A stretch of 64,000 nt of DNA, taken from the NCBI RefSeq assembly GCF_018691265.1, contig NW_024881327.1:25785936-25849935 (forward strand). The letters run 5' to 3'. This document shows, in pieces, positions 13,401-24,092 of the stretch (the stretch's first letter is position 1; the number at the start of each line of letters is the position of its first letter). Both the position numbers and the translations under genes were made by a program. Source of the stretch: Tyto alba. Its lineage: Eukaryota > Chordata > Aves > Strigiformes > Tytonidae. The notes beneath the pieces are model-generated. The model ran no database searches and was not told the DNA's origin. It saw nothing but the letters and a program-made list of their open reading frames with translations.

Positions 13401-14019
13401 AATCATTTGGGGTTTGTTAGGCAGTATTATTTTTACTAAAATTATATTTTGCATTCCACAGCTTCCTGTTTCCTGTAAAGGAAAACAGTCTTAAAATATA
13501 TAGCTCAGCCACAGGCAAACAGGAACAATCTAATGCATAGCTTGGCTCCACCTGTATAATCCAGAATTTAAAAAAAACAACAAACAAATAAAAAGTCTCA
13601 AAAGTGAAGTTTAAGCAGATAGGCTCCCTAGTTAAACTTTAAAATTATATTCACTTTCAAATGTCAGGAAGCATGAGACCGTACTCTGTGTAGGCCTTCA
13701 AGCTCACTCCTCACTGGAGCTACGTTATTTTCCTTCCACAGGCTTACTGACTCTGAAATAATTTCTCCTGGAAAAGTGGTGTCTGGCACAAGGCTGCAGG
13801 GCCAAGGGAAGCTGTAAATCTCAGGGTACCAGGTGGCTGCTTCAGGGAAGCAACACGCAGGGCTACAGGACTGACCTTGGTCTGGTCAGTTTTGAATAAA
13901 CCCTACGAGTGCCCTTGCTTCACCTCAGCTTTCACAGTGAGGTAGCATTGCCTCTTCCACTGCTGCCAAGCATTTGTTACCTCCTCTGTGCATCGCTGGC
14001 TTTGTGTGGAAATGGGCAA
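10500..14019. other. Intergenic sequence, no gene seen
   Basis: Only short unrelated frames are present. A T-run lies at about 11,511-11,526. No exon, RNA gene or repeat family was recognised before the CR1 copy begins. Confidence 0.7.
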
Positions 14020-14329
14020 GTAAGAAAGACAGAGAAAGACTTTTTACCAGGTTCTGTAGCAACAGGAAACAGGGTAATGGTTTTAAACTAAAAAAGGGTA
14101 AGTTTATATTGGATATAAGGAAGAACATTTTTACAATGAAGGTGGTGATGCACTAACACAGGTTGCCCAGAGCAGCTGTGGCTGCCCCCTCCCTGGCAGG
14201 GTTCAAGGCCAGGTTGGATGGAGCTTTGAGCAACCTGGTCTAGGGGAAGGTGTCCCTGCCTGTGGCAAGGGAGTGGAACTATATGATCTTGAAGACCCCT
14301 TCTAACCCAAACTATTCTATCATTCTATG
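14020..14329 (+). mobile_element. 5'-truncated CR1 LINE, 3' end only
   Basis: This is the canonical avian CR1 tail: ggtaatggttttaaactaa, gttgcccagagcagctgtgg, ggttcaaggccaggttggat, ending in the CR1 microsatellite-like terminus attctatcattctatg. It is severely 5'-truncated, as most CR1 copies are. It shares its 3' segment with the CR1 ending at 17,387. Confidence 0.95.
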
Positions 14330-14429
14330 TAGGACGAAGGCCACTCTGACAGTGAAACAGGTGGAGATGACTCTCATCATCCTGGCTGTGCGGGGAGGCT
14401 CCTACCAGCTGGGTGGATAGTGTAAAAAA

Positions 14430-14528
14430 TGTTAACAGTCCTGCCTAAAATAAAAATAAAAGAAAAAATTGCAACTGCAAGCCAATCTCTAACTCCTTGG
14501 AAAAGCTATGGACAAAGCCACATCAACC
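14430..14528 (+). mobile_element. Probable left part of a CR1 split by the LTR at 14,529
   Basis: If the LTR and one copy of the CAACC duplication are removed, this sequence joins 15,536 onward. The sequence around gacaaagccacatcaacc then runs into agggcagccagggatcagg. This resembles the CR1 ORF2 stretch just before the R-D-Q-(V/I)-R-K-A-K-A motif, including an upstream tryptophan-lysine codon pair and a lysine-rich segment. The match is imperfect and decayed. Confidence 0.45.
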
Positions 14529-15530
14529 TGTCATGGTTTGAGCCCAGAGGGCAACTGAGCACCATGCAGCTGCTCACTCACCCCTTGCCCCTCAGGAATA
14601 GGAAGGAGAAAATGAAGCAAAAGGCTCACAAATCAAGATAAGAACGGGGAGAGGTGACTCACTCATTATGGTCACATACGAAAGACACACTCTTGGGGAA
14701 GAAAAAGAACATCAATTTAATTCAGACACTATCAACAACAACACTTAATAGACAGAGTAGGACAGTGAGAAGCATTACCACATCTTACAAACACCTTCCA
14801 CCCGCCCCTCCCTTCTTTCCAGCCCCAGTTTTGCTCCTGATTTCCCTATCTCCTTCCCCTCAGCAGCACAGGGGACAGGGAATGGGGAGGTTCAGTCAGT
14901 CACACTGCTTCTTCGTTCTCAGGAAGGGGGCAACTCCTTACATTCTTTCCCTGCTCCAGCATGGTTCCCCTCTCATGAGAGACAGTCCTCCATAAACTTT
15001 TTCCAATGTGAGTCCTTCCCACAGGCTGCAACTCCTTTCAAGCTGCTCCAGTGTGGGTCCCCCTCACTTGTTGCAATCCTTCCAGTGCCAAACTACAACA
15101 GTGGGGGCTTCTTCCCACTGATTCCAAGCCTTCTTCATGTGCTATCACCTGGTCCAGCATGGGGTCCTCCATGGGCTGCAGGTGGGCATCTGCTCCCACC
15201 ATAGACTTCCATAGATATCAGTGATGGTGGCACTGTCATCTCACCATGGGCTGCAGGGAGGGGTGCTCTGGCACACCTCCTCTCCCTCTCTTCCTTTCTT
15301 CCACTGACCTCTGTGTTCTCATAGGTGTCCTCCTCACAACTTCAACTCCTCTCCCAGGTTCCCCTTCTTAAACACGTTATCGCAGAGGCACAGCTAATTG
15401 GCTCAGCCTTAACCAGAGATGGGTCCAATGTGGAGCTGGGGGAGCTCTGAGAAGCTTCTGATAGGGGGCCACCACTATAGCACCCTCCCCTACTACCAAA
15501 AGCCCTCACCACTCACTCAAACCCAGTAGA
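14529..15530 (-). mobile_element. Solo LTR of the same endogenous retrovirus family (copy 2, inverted)
   Basis: A 1,002-bp element. On the minus strand it starts TCTACTGGGTTT (the usual TG is mutated to TC) and ends AAACCATGACA. A perfect 5-bp target duplication CAACC lies at 14,524-14,528 and 15,531-15,535. The polyadenylation signal ATTAAA is kept (14,716-14,721), while the TATA region is decayed to GTGTTTAAG near 15,366-15,374. Both ends and the interior align with copy 1, including GTTGCCCTCTGG near the 3' end. No internal viral genes remain. Confidence 0.9.
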
Positions 15531-17387
15531 CAACCAGGGCAGCCAGGGATCAGGTTAGGAAGGCCAAAGCCCTGATAGAATTAAATCTGGCCACGGATGT
15601 CAAGGACAACAAGAAAAGCTTCTATAGGTATGTCAGTGATGAAAGGAAAGCTAGGGAAAATGTAGGTCCTTTCCAGAAGGAAACAGGAGACCTGGTTACC
15701 CGGGATATGGAGAAGGATGAGGCACTCAACTGCTTTGCCTCAGTCTTCACCAGCAAGGGCTCCAGCCACACGGCCCAAGAAATAGAAGGCAAAGAAGGGG
15801 ACTGGAGGAATGAAGAACTGCCCACTGTAGGAGAAGATCAGGTTCAAGACCATCTAAGGAACCTGAAGATGCACAAGTCCATGGGACCTGATGAGATGCA
15901 TCTGTGCGTCCTGAGGGAACTGATGGATGAAGTGGCTAAGCCACTATCCATCATATTTGAGAACTTGTGGCAGTCCACTGAAGTTCCCACTGACTGGGAA
16001 AGGGGAATCAAACTCCCCATTTTTAAAAAGGGAAAAAAAGAAGCCCTGAGGAACTACAGGCCAGTCAGTCTCACCTCTGTGCCTGGAAAGATCATGGAGT
16101 GAATCCTCCTGGAGACTGTGTTAGGGCACATGGAAAATAAGGAGGTAATTGGTGACAGCCAGCATGGCTTCACTAAGGCCAAATCCTGCCTGACAAATTT
16201 TGTAGTCTTTTATGTTGGGGTTACAGCATTGGTGGATAAGGGAGGAGCAACTGATGCCATCTACCTGGACTTGTACAAAGCATTTGACATTTTTCTGCAC
16301 GACATCCTTGTCTCTAAATTGAAGAGACATGGATTTGACAGATGAACCAGTTGGTGGATAAAGAATTGGCTGGATGGTTGTACTCAAAATTGTGGCCAAC
16401 AGCTCAATGTCCAAGTAGAAAGCAGTGACGAGTGGCATTCCCCAGGGGTCAGTGTTGGGACCAGCACTGTTTAACATCTTTGTTGACAACATGGACAGTG
16501 GGATTGAGTGCACCCTTAGCAAGTTTGCCAATGACACCAAGCTGTGTGGTGCAGTCAACATGCTGGAGGGAAGGGATGCCATCCAGAGGGACCTAGACTG
16601 GCTTGAGAGGTGGACCCGTGCAAACGTCACAAAGTTCAATAAGGCCAAGTGCAAGGTTGGGGAAATCCCATACACAAATACAGGCTGGGCAATGAGTGGA
16701 TTGAGAGCAGACCTGAGGAGAAGGACTTGGGGGTATTAGTGGATGGAAAACTGTCTATGACTCAGCAATGAGCCCTCACAGCCCAGAAAGCCAACCATAT
16801 CCTGGGCTGCATCAAGAGAAGTGTGGCCAGCAGGTTGAGGGAGGGGATTCTCCTCCTCTGCTCCACTCTCATGAGACCCCACCTGCAGTTCTGTGTTCAG
16901 CTCTGGGGCCCCCAACATAGACCTGCTTGAGTGGGTACAAAGGAGGCCCATGAAGATGTTCAGGGGTCTGGAGCACCTCGCCTATAAGGACAGGCTGAGA
17001 GAGTTGGGGTTGTTCGATCTGGAGAAAAGAAGGCTCCAGGAAAGCCTTAGAGCAGCCTTCCAGCAATTCAAGGGAGCCTACAGGAAAGATGGGGAGGGAC
17101 TCTTTATCAGAGAGTATAGTGATAGGATGAGGCGTAATGGTTTTAAACTGAAAGAAGGTAGATTTTGATTAGATCTAAGGAAGAAATTCTTTACTGTGAG
17201 GGTGGTCAGACACTGGCACAGGTTGCCCAGAGCAGCTGTGGCTGCCCCCTCCCTGGAAGGGTTCAAGGCCAGGTTGGACGGGGCTTTGAGCAACCCGGTC
17301 TAGTGGAACGTGTCCCTGCCTGTGGCAGGGGGTTGGAACTAGATGATCTTTACGGTCCCTTCCAGCACAAACCATTGTATGATTCTG
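15531..17387 (+). mobile_element. CR1 LINE with decayed reverse transcriptase (ORF2) and 3' end
   Basis: Reading order: [15 protein letters not shown] (15,552 on), the RT fingers motif [14 protein letters not shown], motif A-like YLDLYKAFD, motif [15 protein letters not shown], and the catalytic motif FANDTKL, where CR1 normally has FADD. Next come the C-terminal ORF2 block (RLRELGLFDLEKRRL) and the standard CR1 3' tail ending near ttgtatgattctg. It is broken by TGA at 16,100-16,102 and 16,343-16,345, by a frameshift between 16,345 and 16,425, and by further changes after 16,690. The endonuclease region is absent. It is a dead element. Confidence 0.95.
15707..17168 (+). pseudogene. CR1 ORF2 (reverse transcriptase) pseudogene fragment
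   Basis: Four open pieces remain (15,707-16,102; 16,118-16,345; 16,425-16,739; 16,893-17,168). The first two share one frame, and the last two share another. The second aspartate position of the catalytic pair is altered (FAND, Asn codon at 16,530-16,532), which by itself should abolish polymerase activity. It is annotated separately because the open pieces could be mistaken for a host gene. Confidence 0.93.
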
Positions 17388-18502
17388 CAAACCCATGGAG
17401 GAACGAGGCTGGTAAAGTGGCAAAGCCCTTGAAACTCCCTCCTTCCTGAGAGCCCAGCTGTGACTCACGATGCAGTCTGCAGAAGCTGGAGGATGCACAT
17501 CAGGTGGTAGAGGCATCTCCAAGCCTTTCCCTGCTGCACTGGGAGCAGCGTTGCAGTCGGTGAGTCACGCTTGTCTCCGGCTCCTGCACACATTCGGTTA
17601 CTGCTGGCATATGAACTGCATCTGAAAAATTACTTCTGACTTCTGCTGGTGTTCGAGTTTATTAGTCTTGAATTGAAGGTCCTTAAAAGGCTGAGACCGG
17701 AGTATCTCAGACATCTCCTGCCCGTCTGTGATAACGGAGCTCATCAACATTTTGGTAGGTAACGTGCCTACCTACAGTAGTAGTTACCACAGCTGCTGGT
17801 AACCGGGAGGGTGGTATTTTCAGTTCTGGAGTGTAGGCAAGGAGAAGTACTATTAGAGAACATGAGAGGCTAGAAGTAAAAATAAAAACCCATGAATAGG
17901 CATATCCCAGAGCATGGGAGTCTGGTTTTGTCTCATGCCTTCAACTTTGATGCATCTTCTGCCTTCGTTGATTACAGAATCAGCCTCCTGATTTTTCTGA
18001 CATTTAGATGTTATTTTCTTTATTTGCGGCTTCTTACACATGGTTCCCAGTTCTGAATTTGTGAAGCCAAGCATCTCAGAATTCTTTTTTAATGTCAGTT
18101 GCAATTCCTCCTTTGCTGTCAATTCTTTTCTGGGTTTCCTTACTCATTGCTTTTGCCCATGCCCCAGGATGACAAGAATATGCAGTGTCTCCATTTCCCT
18201 TCTCTCAGATATTGATTTATGAGGGGTGTCTCTAGTTTAAACCAATACTTTTCTCATAAAAACAAGATAAAAATGTAGCATTACATTTTCAGAAAGCAGT
18301 GAATGCAACAAAAAATCTTCCTTATGAATGGAACATACAGGCTTCCAGACTCCATGAAGTCTCCAAGCCTTTCAGTGTGATGACAGTTACCTCTGTAACT
18401 GCTGTGTTGGGACTGCAGATTGCATGAGGGGTGAGGAGAATGACTGAATTCCCTAGAAACACATGAAACCTGAAAAGTGAGTGGTCTTATGACCCTGTTT
18501 AT

Positions 18503-18562
18503 CCACTGTCCTTCAAAGTCAACAGGATCTCTGCAAAATCAGATGGCTTTGGATCAGGCCCC
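18503..18562. repeat. Possible ancient amniote repeat relic
   Basis: cttcaaagtcaacaggatct followed by ctttggatcaggccc resembles the very old amniote repeats built around 'gaagtcaatgg...ggatcaggccc'. The match is short and decayed. The family is not assigned. Confidence 0.3.
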
Positions 18563-21500
18563 TGCTCCCTTTCTGCTAATTTGTAAGAAACAAGAATGTC
18601 CAAGTGACTACACAAAACCCATCATTCATGGCAGGGGTCTACATACGAGAAGCAGAGCTGCACACAGATATATGTGTATGTGTGTGAAAGAACTGTTCTG
18701 CTATGGGAAGTTATCTTAAACTGTTGGGTTTTTTTTTTTAACAGAATTGAAACCAGAAGGTTTTTCTAACTTCAAATATTTATATGAACAGGAGTACTGT
18801 ACTATATCAGACAAACACTTGTGGACTGAAGACATGTTGAAATCTATGTACCTGATCTCTCAGAGCACTCTGTGAGCTGCTTGGAGCTAGTTTATGTTAA
18901 AAAACCCCCCTAACCCGAATGACAATACCAGAGCTTGTTAGTTCTCTGTTTACACTGTGTGAACTTGTTACCAGCACGACAGGAGAGGATGTATATTTTA
19001 GATAACACAATCTGGTTTCTATCTTTTGTATTTTTAGATTTTAATCCTATCAGTCTCTTAGCCAAGCAACTGAGTAACAGGTTTAACTATTGTTGTACAG
19101 AGGGAAAAATCCCAGCTTATTTTAAAAAAACAATAGGTTTGAATATTAAAAAAATTAAACCTAATAATTCCACTTGGAAACTGAGTCAGCTTGCTCAAAC
19201 TCTTCTTTAAGTTCATGAACCTTGCAGTGATAAAATAAAAGGAAATGGATTTGCAGAATTTTTTGCTCAATAAAATGCCTTTTTGTCCCTCGCGAACAAA
19301 AATAGACTCTGAGAACTGCCTTCTACAGGCATTATTTCTCAGCAACTTCCATAACATTTCAAGTAAAACATCCATTTTTCCTCTGCCTGCCCTGTAAACA
19401 CCAATCTGAGAGTCAAGCCAGATCCTCTGCTCTTTCTGCATGGTCGCAAAGCCCGGCCCCATGCCCAGAGCAGCTCCAGGGGCTGCGGGATCTTTCTACC
19501 TCACTTACTGCTGCCTCACCTCACTCTCCTGCTTTTTGAAATACCACTTCAAGCTAATAAGTCAACTTCTGGTCTAGTGAGAAAAATTTGAGGCCTTGGA
19601 AGATGACTTAGCAGCAGATGAAGTAGCTAGGAAATGGTGCCGGAGTTGCAAACTCCAGTTTGGAGCGTGGATTTTTTGCAAAGATTTGACTGCTCTTGGC
19701 AAGCAGAAGACAGAGGTCATGGAGCTAATTACCTGTGGAAACCCACTGGTACCATATGGCAGTAATTATATCCTGAAACCCCTTGGCACCAAACATGAAG
19801 ATAATAAGGAATTGGTGAAGCGCTCTCTTCATTTGGGACAATCTTACATATTCCCAGAGAAAAGTGTATCACTACATGAAGCTAAGGCCACCTCTGTGCC
19901 CTTGAAAGCCATCCTGCTGTCCCAGAAGAATGTACAGGTCCTCAATATTACATTATGCACTTGCCTGAAGTTCAGGAGCTGGCTGTGGACCGGTGGTTTG
20001 CCCGAGCCCTCCCTCACTGCTACTTCTATATCTGCTGTGATAACCACTGCACGTGCTGGGCAAGCAGGGATGACTAGGTTAAAGAAGGCTAGTGTCACAC
20101 TGTATGTGCAGGTCAGAATATTATGCAAGTTGATTTCCACAAAAGCAAGCAAAATCAGGACACAAGAGGAGCTGAGTGCCTAGTTAAAATAAGTGGGAAT
20201 TTTTCCTGAGTAAGGTTTGTAGCTCAGGCCTTTAATACAAACCTAGTCAAGAAAAATATGTTTGACTCAGCACTAGGCTAGCTATTTTAAAAGCTTTGAA
20301 CAACACCTCTGATGTGACTGACCTTGAAGAAATTTGTTATTTATGGTGCCATGAGCCAAAAAGATTTGAATTCCTACCAAGGCTTTGCAGGGTGGTTTCC
20401 TAGGAAATTTATAGCAGTGGTAGCAAAAGCAGCAAAAGCAATTCAGATAAGCAAATAAGTAGATCCAGACCTGCATTTTTCAGTGGATGCAAAACGTAGA
20501 GCCAGAGAAACATCAGAAAAATTCTCTTTTACCTTAAGTATAGTACTTATTAATAGATATATATCATTAACATATGCTTAATTTCTGAGGGACAATAGAT
20601 AGCTCATAACTAGAGTATATAACAACCATCCATAGCAGCTTTTACTGGCGGGCTTCAACTTTCCAGGAACACAGATTAGACCTCTGGGTGCTGTGTCATC
20701 TCTCCCTCTGCCAGCACATTCCTTGAGTAGTCTTTCTCCGCTTCCTACACCGATGCACACTACTGCCCTCCCTCCTGGCCACCACCACCTCCCACACTCC
20801 TCCCCAGCCACACCACCCATCCCACCACAGGGTTCGGGCTTCTCTGCTGCTGCTTCTCACCCCTCACCTCACAGAACTGTTAATAAAAGCCCTGATATAG
20901 CAAGTTTGAGCCATTTAATGACCCTTTCGAAACAGTGCATTAAACATACCTCTGTGTAAAGAAGAGCAAACAAATATTCAGAGTTGGTTCCACCTCCAGA
21001 GCAATTTTGGAAAAAAGTATCTGCGAACACTGGCAGGGTCTCCCTCACAGGTTTCCTTACCCATACTCGTTACCACCAGTGTATTTATTCCTGTTCCTCC
21101 TGCACAAGTGTGTCAAACTTTGTTACTGCCTTAGAAACCACAGGAAAATTTCCAAAGGTTTGCTTGGCCCCTGTCTTCCTCCTTTTCCTGCTGCGGCCAC
21201 CCCTGGTGCCCCGCAAGCCCCAGCACCCGCAGCACCACGGCCGGTGCTGCCTGATGGACCGATAGGCAGGGCAGGAAGCCCCAAGGGAGGCTGAAGTCAT
21301 ACTGATTCTGGGACTTCTGGGCACTTCAGATAACCTCACCACAAGTCCGAGCTGGCTTTTGCTTCGGTGGTGGCAATACTCTGCTGTCCCCATCGCCCGG
21401 CTGTTTTCAGCCCTGTTACTTGATCTGCGGGATGATTTATGATCTTTGTTTATTCAGCATGAGGAGCACTACTGATAAAAGGACAGGGAGAAGGGTCTTT

Positions 21501-23849
21501 TAAAAGAGATAGATGATTACAGCCCTGTGACAAAAGTCTGAAGATTTTTGAAGACTTCTCTTGAGAACAAAAGAGGTATCAGATGTCATCCTAGGAATAC
21601 ATTGACCTACTCATTTCAAGATACGCTGTCAAAGAAAATAACTACCTGATGCTTCCCCTTGTACAGCACTGTAAATGCTCCATATTCATGTTTCTATAGT
21701 TTCATATTTTCCGGTAATCACATATACCTCCCTAGCAATAATAAGTACAGTACTTGTCACATGCACAGCTACAGGGCCTCAGAACATTATCCAAGACTGA
21801 CGTTTTGGCTGATCTTCACAATTCTCTAGGTACAAGGTCTTCCTGTGGCATCCTTTAGTTTAATATGTCAAATGTGAGGTAGGAGGCAGAGGCACTGACT
21901 GGAAGCTGGAAACACGAATATCTGGGTGCCCTGTTCCCTTTCAGGATTTAAGCACTTCTTGGAAGTTTAGGCACTGCTATATGAGTTCTCTCTGCAAAAC
22001 TTCAACACGGCAGCATGCCTGCAACAGGGCGGTGTGTGATGCTTGGAGAGGGCCATCTCCTCAGGAGGCTCAGCTCATGCCATATAACAGGGAAGCAAAG
22101 GGGATCCTCTTCAGTATCCTTAATTTTTTTAATGACAACTTTTGTGTGCATCACTCCCAATGGGTGTCACATCCTCTCCCCGGACTGCAGTAGGGCCTGA
22201 GGGCCAGCACATCCCTGGCACTGTGCTTAGAGAGGTGCCCAAATCCAGCCTGGACATATTTGAGTGCAGATATGCCCCAAGCATGGGATGGAAAAAGCCA
22301 GGAGAAATGCCCAAGACACAGGCAGGTTGAAATCCAAAAACAGAGCAGGGTTAGAAGAGGAGGAAAGCAAGATGGATGAATCATTATATGAACAGCAGCA
22401 CACTGTATCTCTTTTCATACTCCACTTACAAGAGGATGTGATTTTCTGATGAGAGATCACGGGACAGATGAGACGCTAGCCAACAAGTGACTTACGTAAT
22501 AAAGCTTACATTAAAGGATGTGATGCCAAAACACCCTGTAACAAGGATACTAGAGAACAGTTTTAATAACATATTCCAAACTTCCTGAGGTTGTTTATAC
22601 CTTACTTCAGACTGATGAAAAGCTTCTTCTTACATGTGGACTGGTATGAAAAACCTTTTAGCTAGTTCTAAAAGATCGGGGGGTAGAACACGGTACATAC
22701 TTTCTCAGCTAAGGACAGAAGAATTGCTTATGTACCTCAAGAAAAAAGTCACATAACTACAAGATTTGGGGTTTATTCCAAAGCCTTTCCTTCAATAAAT
22801 TAACATCTCAAACAGGAGATTAGCTGTTATTTTTAGAGTAATTTTATGGTGTAGAAGTTATTCTGCAGCTTTTTCTTTCTCAGACATTATAACGGCTCTG
22901 GAGATCAATGAAGATCTGTGAAACATCACATGAAAATCATTAGTCTGACCAGAAGGAGGGCCGGATTCACTTCTGCACCCCAAATGTATGTTCATGCAAG
23001 TCCCATTGACAATGGCACAAAGCTTAAGAGTTACAACCATGAATTAGGCCCAAAGTCATTACAGATTGAAACTAGTTACTAATGAATGGCTTGTTTGGTG
23101 AGCCATATGAAAAAAGATGGTGTTTTCAGTACAGATCCTAGAAGACAGATGTCCACATTTCAGAAATTACTTCCAAACTGGCACTACTTGGCACTATCAG
23201 AAGAGAGAAAAAAAGATTTAAAAGAACACTCATCATCTAAAAACATATTTGTGTCTGAACTATATTTATCCACTATGGCCTGTGAGGTTTTGAAAGAAAG
23301 ACTCAGTTCTGCAGTTGTGTTGTTGATTGTGTCAGTCTCTAGACCTCAGAAATGCTTTAATGCATCTCACCTGAATTGACAAAAGCCAGAAAAAGCACAC
23401 AGCTATTTCTGGTTCATCTTCTTCTATTGGGTGCTACACCCCTTTACCCAAGCATCTGCTCCACTGGCTTCCAGCTTCTGATTTACTGAAATTCCCCAGA
23501 GTTTCCAGGTGGGGACCCTAGTACAAAGGATTTTAAATCTCCCCTTCAGGCTCAGGCTTCCTAAACATGCTTTTCATGCTCCTTTGCATAGCTCAGACAC
23601 TCGCCAAGTCTCCACACCCAAAGGGGAACTCCACAGAGTCTCAGGCTTGGCACATATTCGTGGTGAAGGAAACCCCAATTCTGCCCTGCTTTTCTCTGTA
23701 CAAGGAGATTCATACCTGCATCCCTTCCCCAGGAGACCATCTCAGCCTTGCAAATGGTTGTGTAGCACCAAAAGTCTTCTGCAGTCTCTCCCCTTGATGC
23801 GGTCTCACTTTGCACATTACATTTGAACACGAATTGCTCCAGAGGGAGT

Positions 23850-23895
23850 GTTACAGTGCAGTGATTAGGGCACCCAGGTGGGAGCTGGCACACAC
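23850..23895 (+). repeat. Possible tRNA-derived SINE head relic
   Basis: gttacagtgcagtgattagg followed by gcacccaggtgggagctgg resembles the 5' tRNA-related part of MIR-class SINEs (acagtgtagtggttaagagcac...). No core or tail is clear. Confidence 0.3.
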
Positions 23896-24037
23896 GGGAC
23901 CATCAGCACTAATAAATATTTAATCTTTGTATGCAAAATGCAACAGCTCCAGCGAGAGAGACTCTGCACCTGCTAGCCCCGCTCAACCCAGAGCCTGCTC
24001 AACCAGGACTGCAGGAAAACAAGGGTTTAAGCAGATG

Positions 24038-24092
24038 GCAGAGTTGAACTTGGATCTCTCAAACCATAAGCATGTGCTTTGTCCATTCTGCA
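24038..24092 (-). repeat. Possible tRNA-derived SINE relic, antisense
   Basis: agagttgaacttggatctctc with downstream gcatgtgctttgtccatt resembles the antisense of a tRNA-derived SINE head (ttgaacctgggtctccc...gtgccctaaccac). It is decayed and short. It lies about 150 bp from a similar weak match in the other orientation. Confidence 0.3.

Noticed and set aside
9497..15530. A complete provirus bounded by the two LTRs
   Set aside because: The LTRs are in opposite orientation, have different target duplications, and there is CR1 and ordinary sequence, not gag/pol/env, between them.
15707..17168. A host gene encoding a reverse-transcriptase-like protein
   Set aside because: The sequence is CR1 ORF2 with stops, frameshifts and a mutated catalytic motif, followed by the CR1 3' end.
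22975..23055. Possible third ancient amniote repeat relic (cccattgacaatggc...gaattaggcccaaag)
   Set aside because: The resemblance is limited to a few short words and too weak to list as a feature without a library search.
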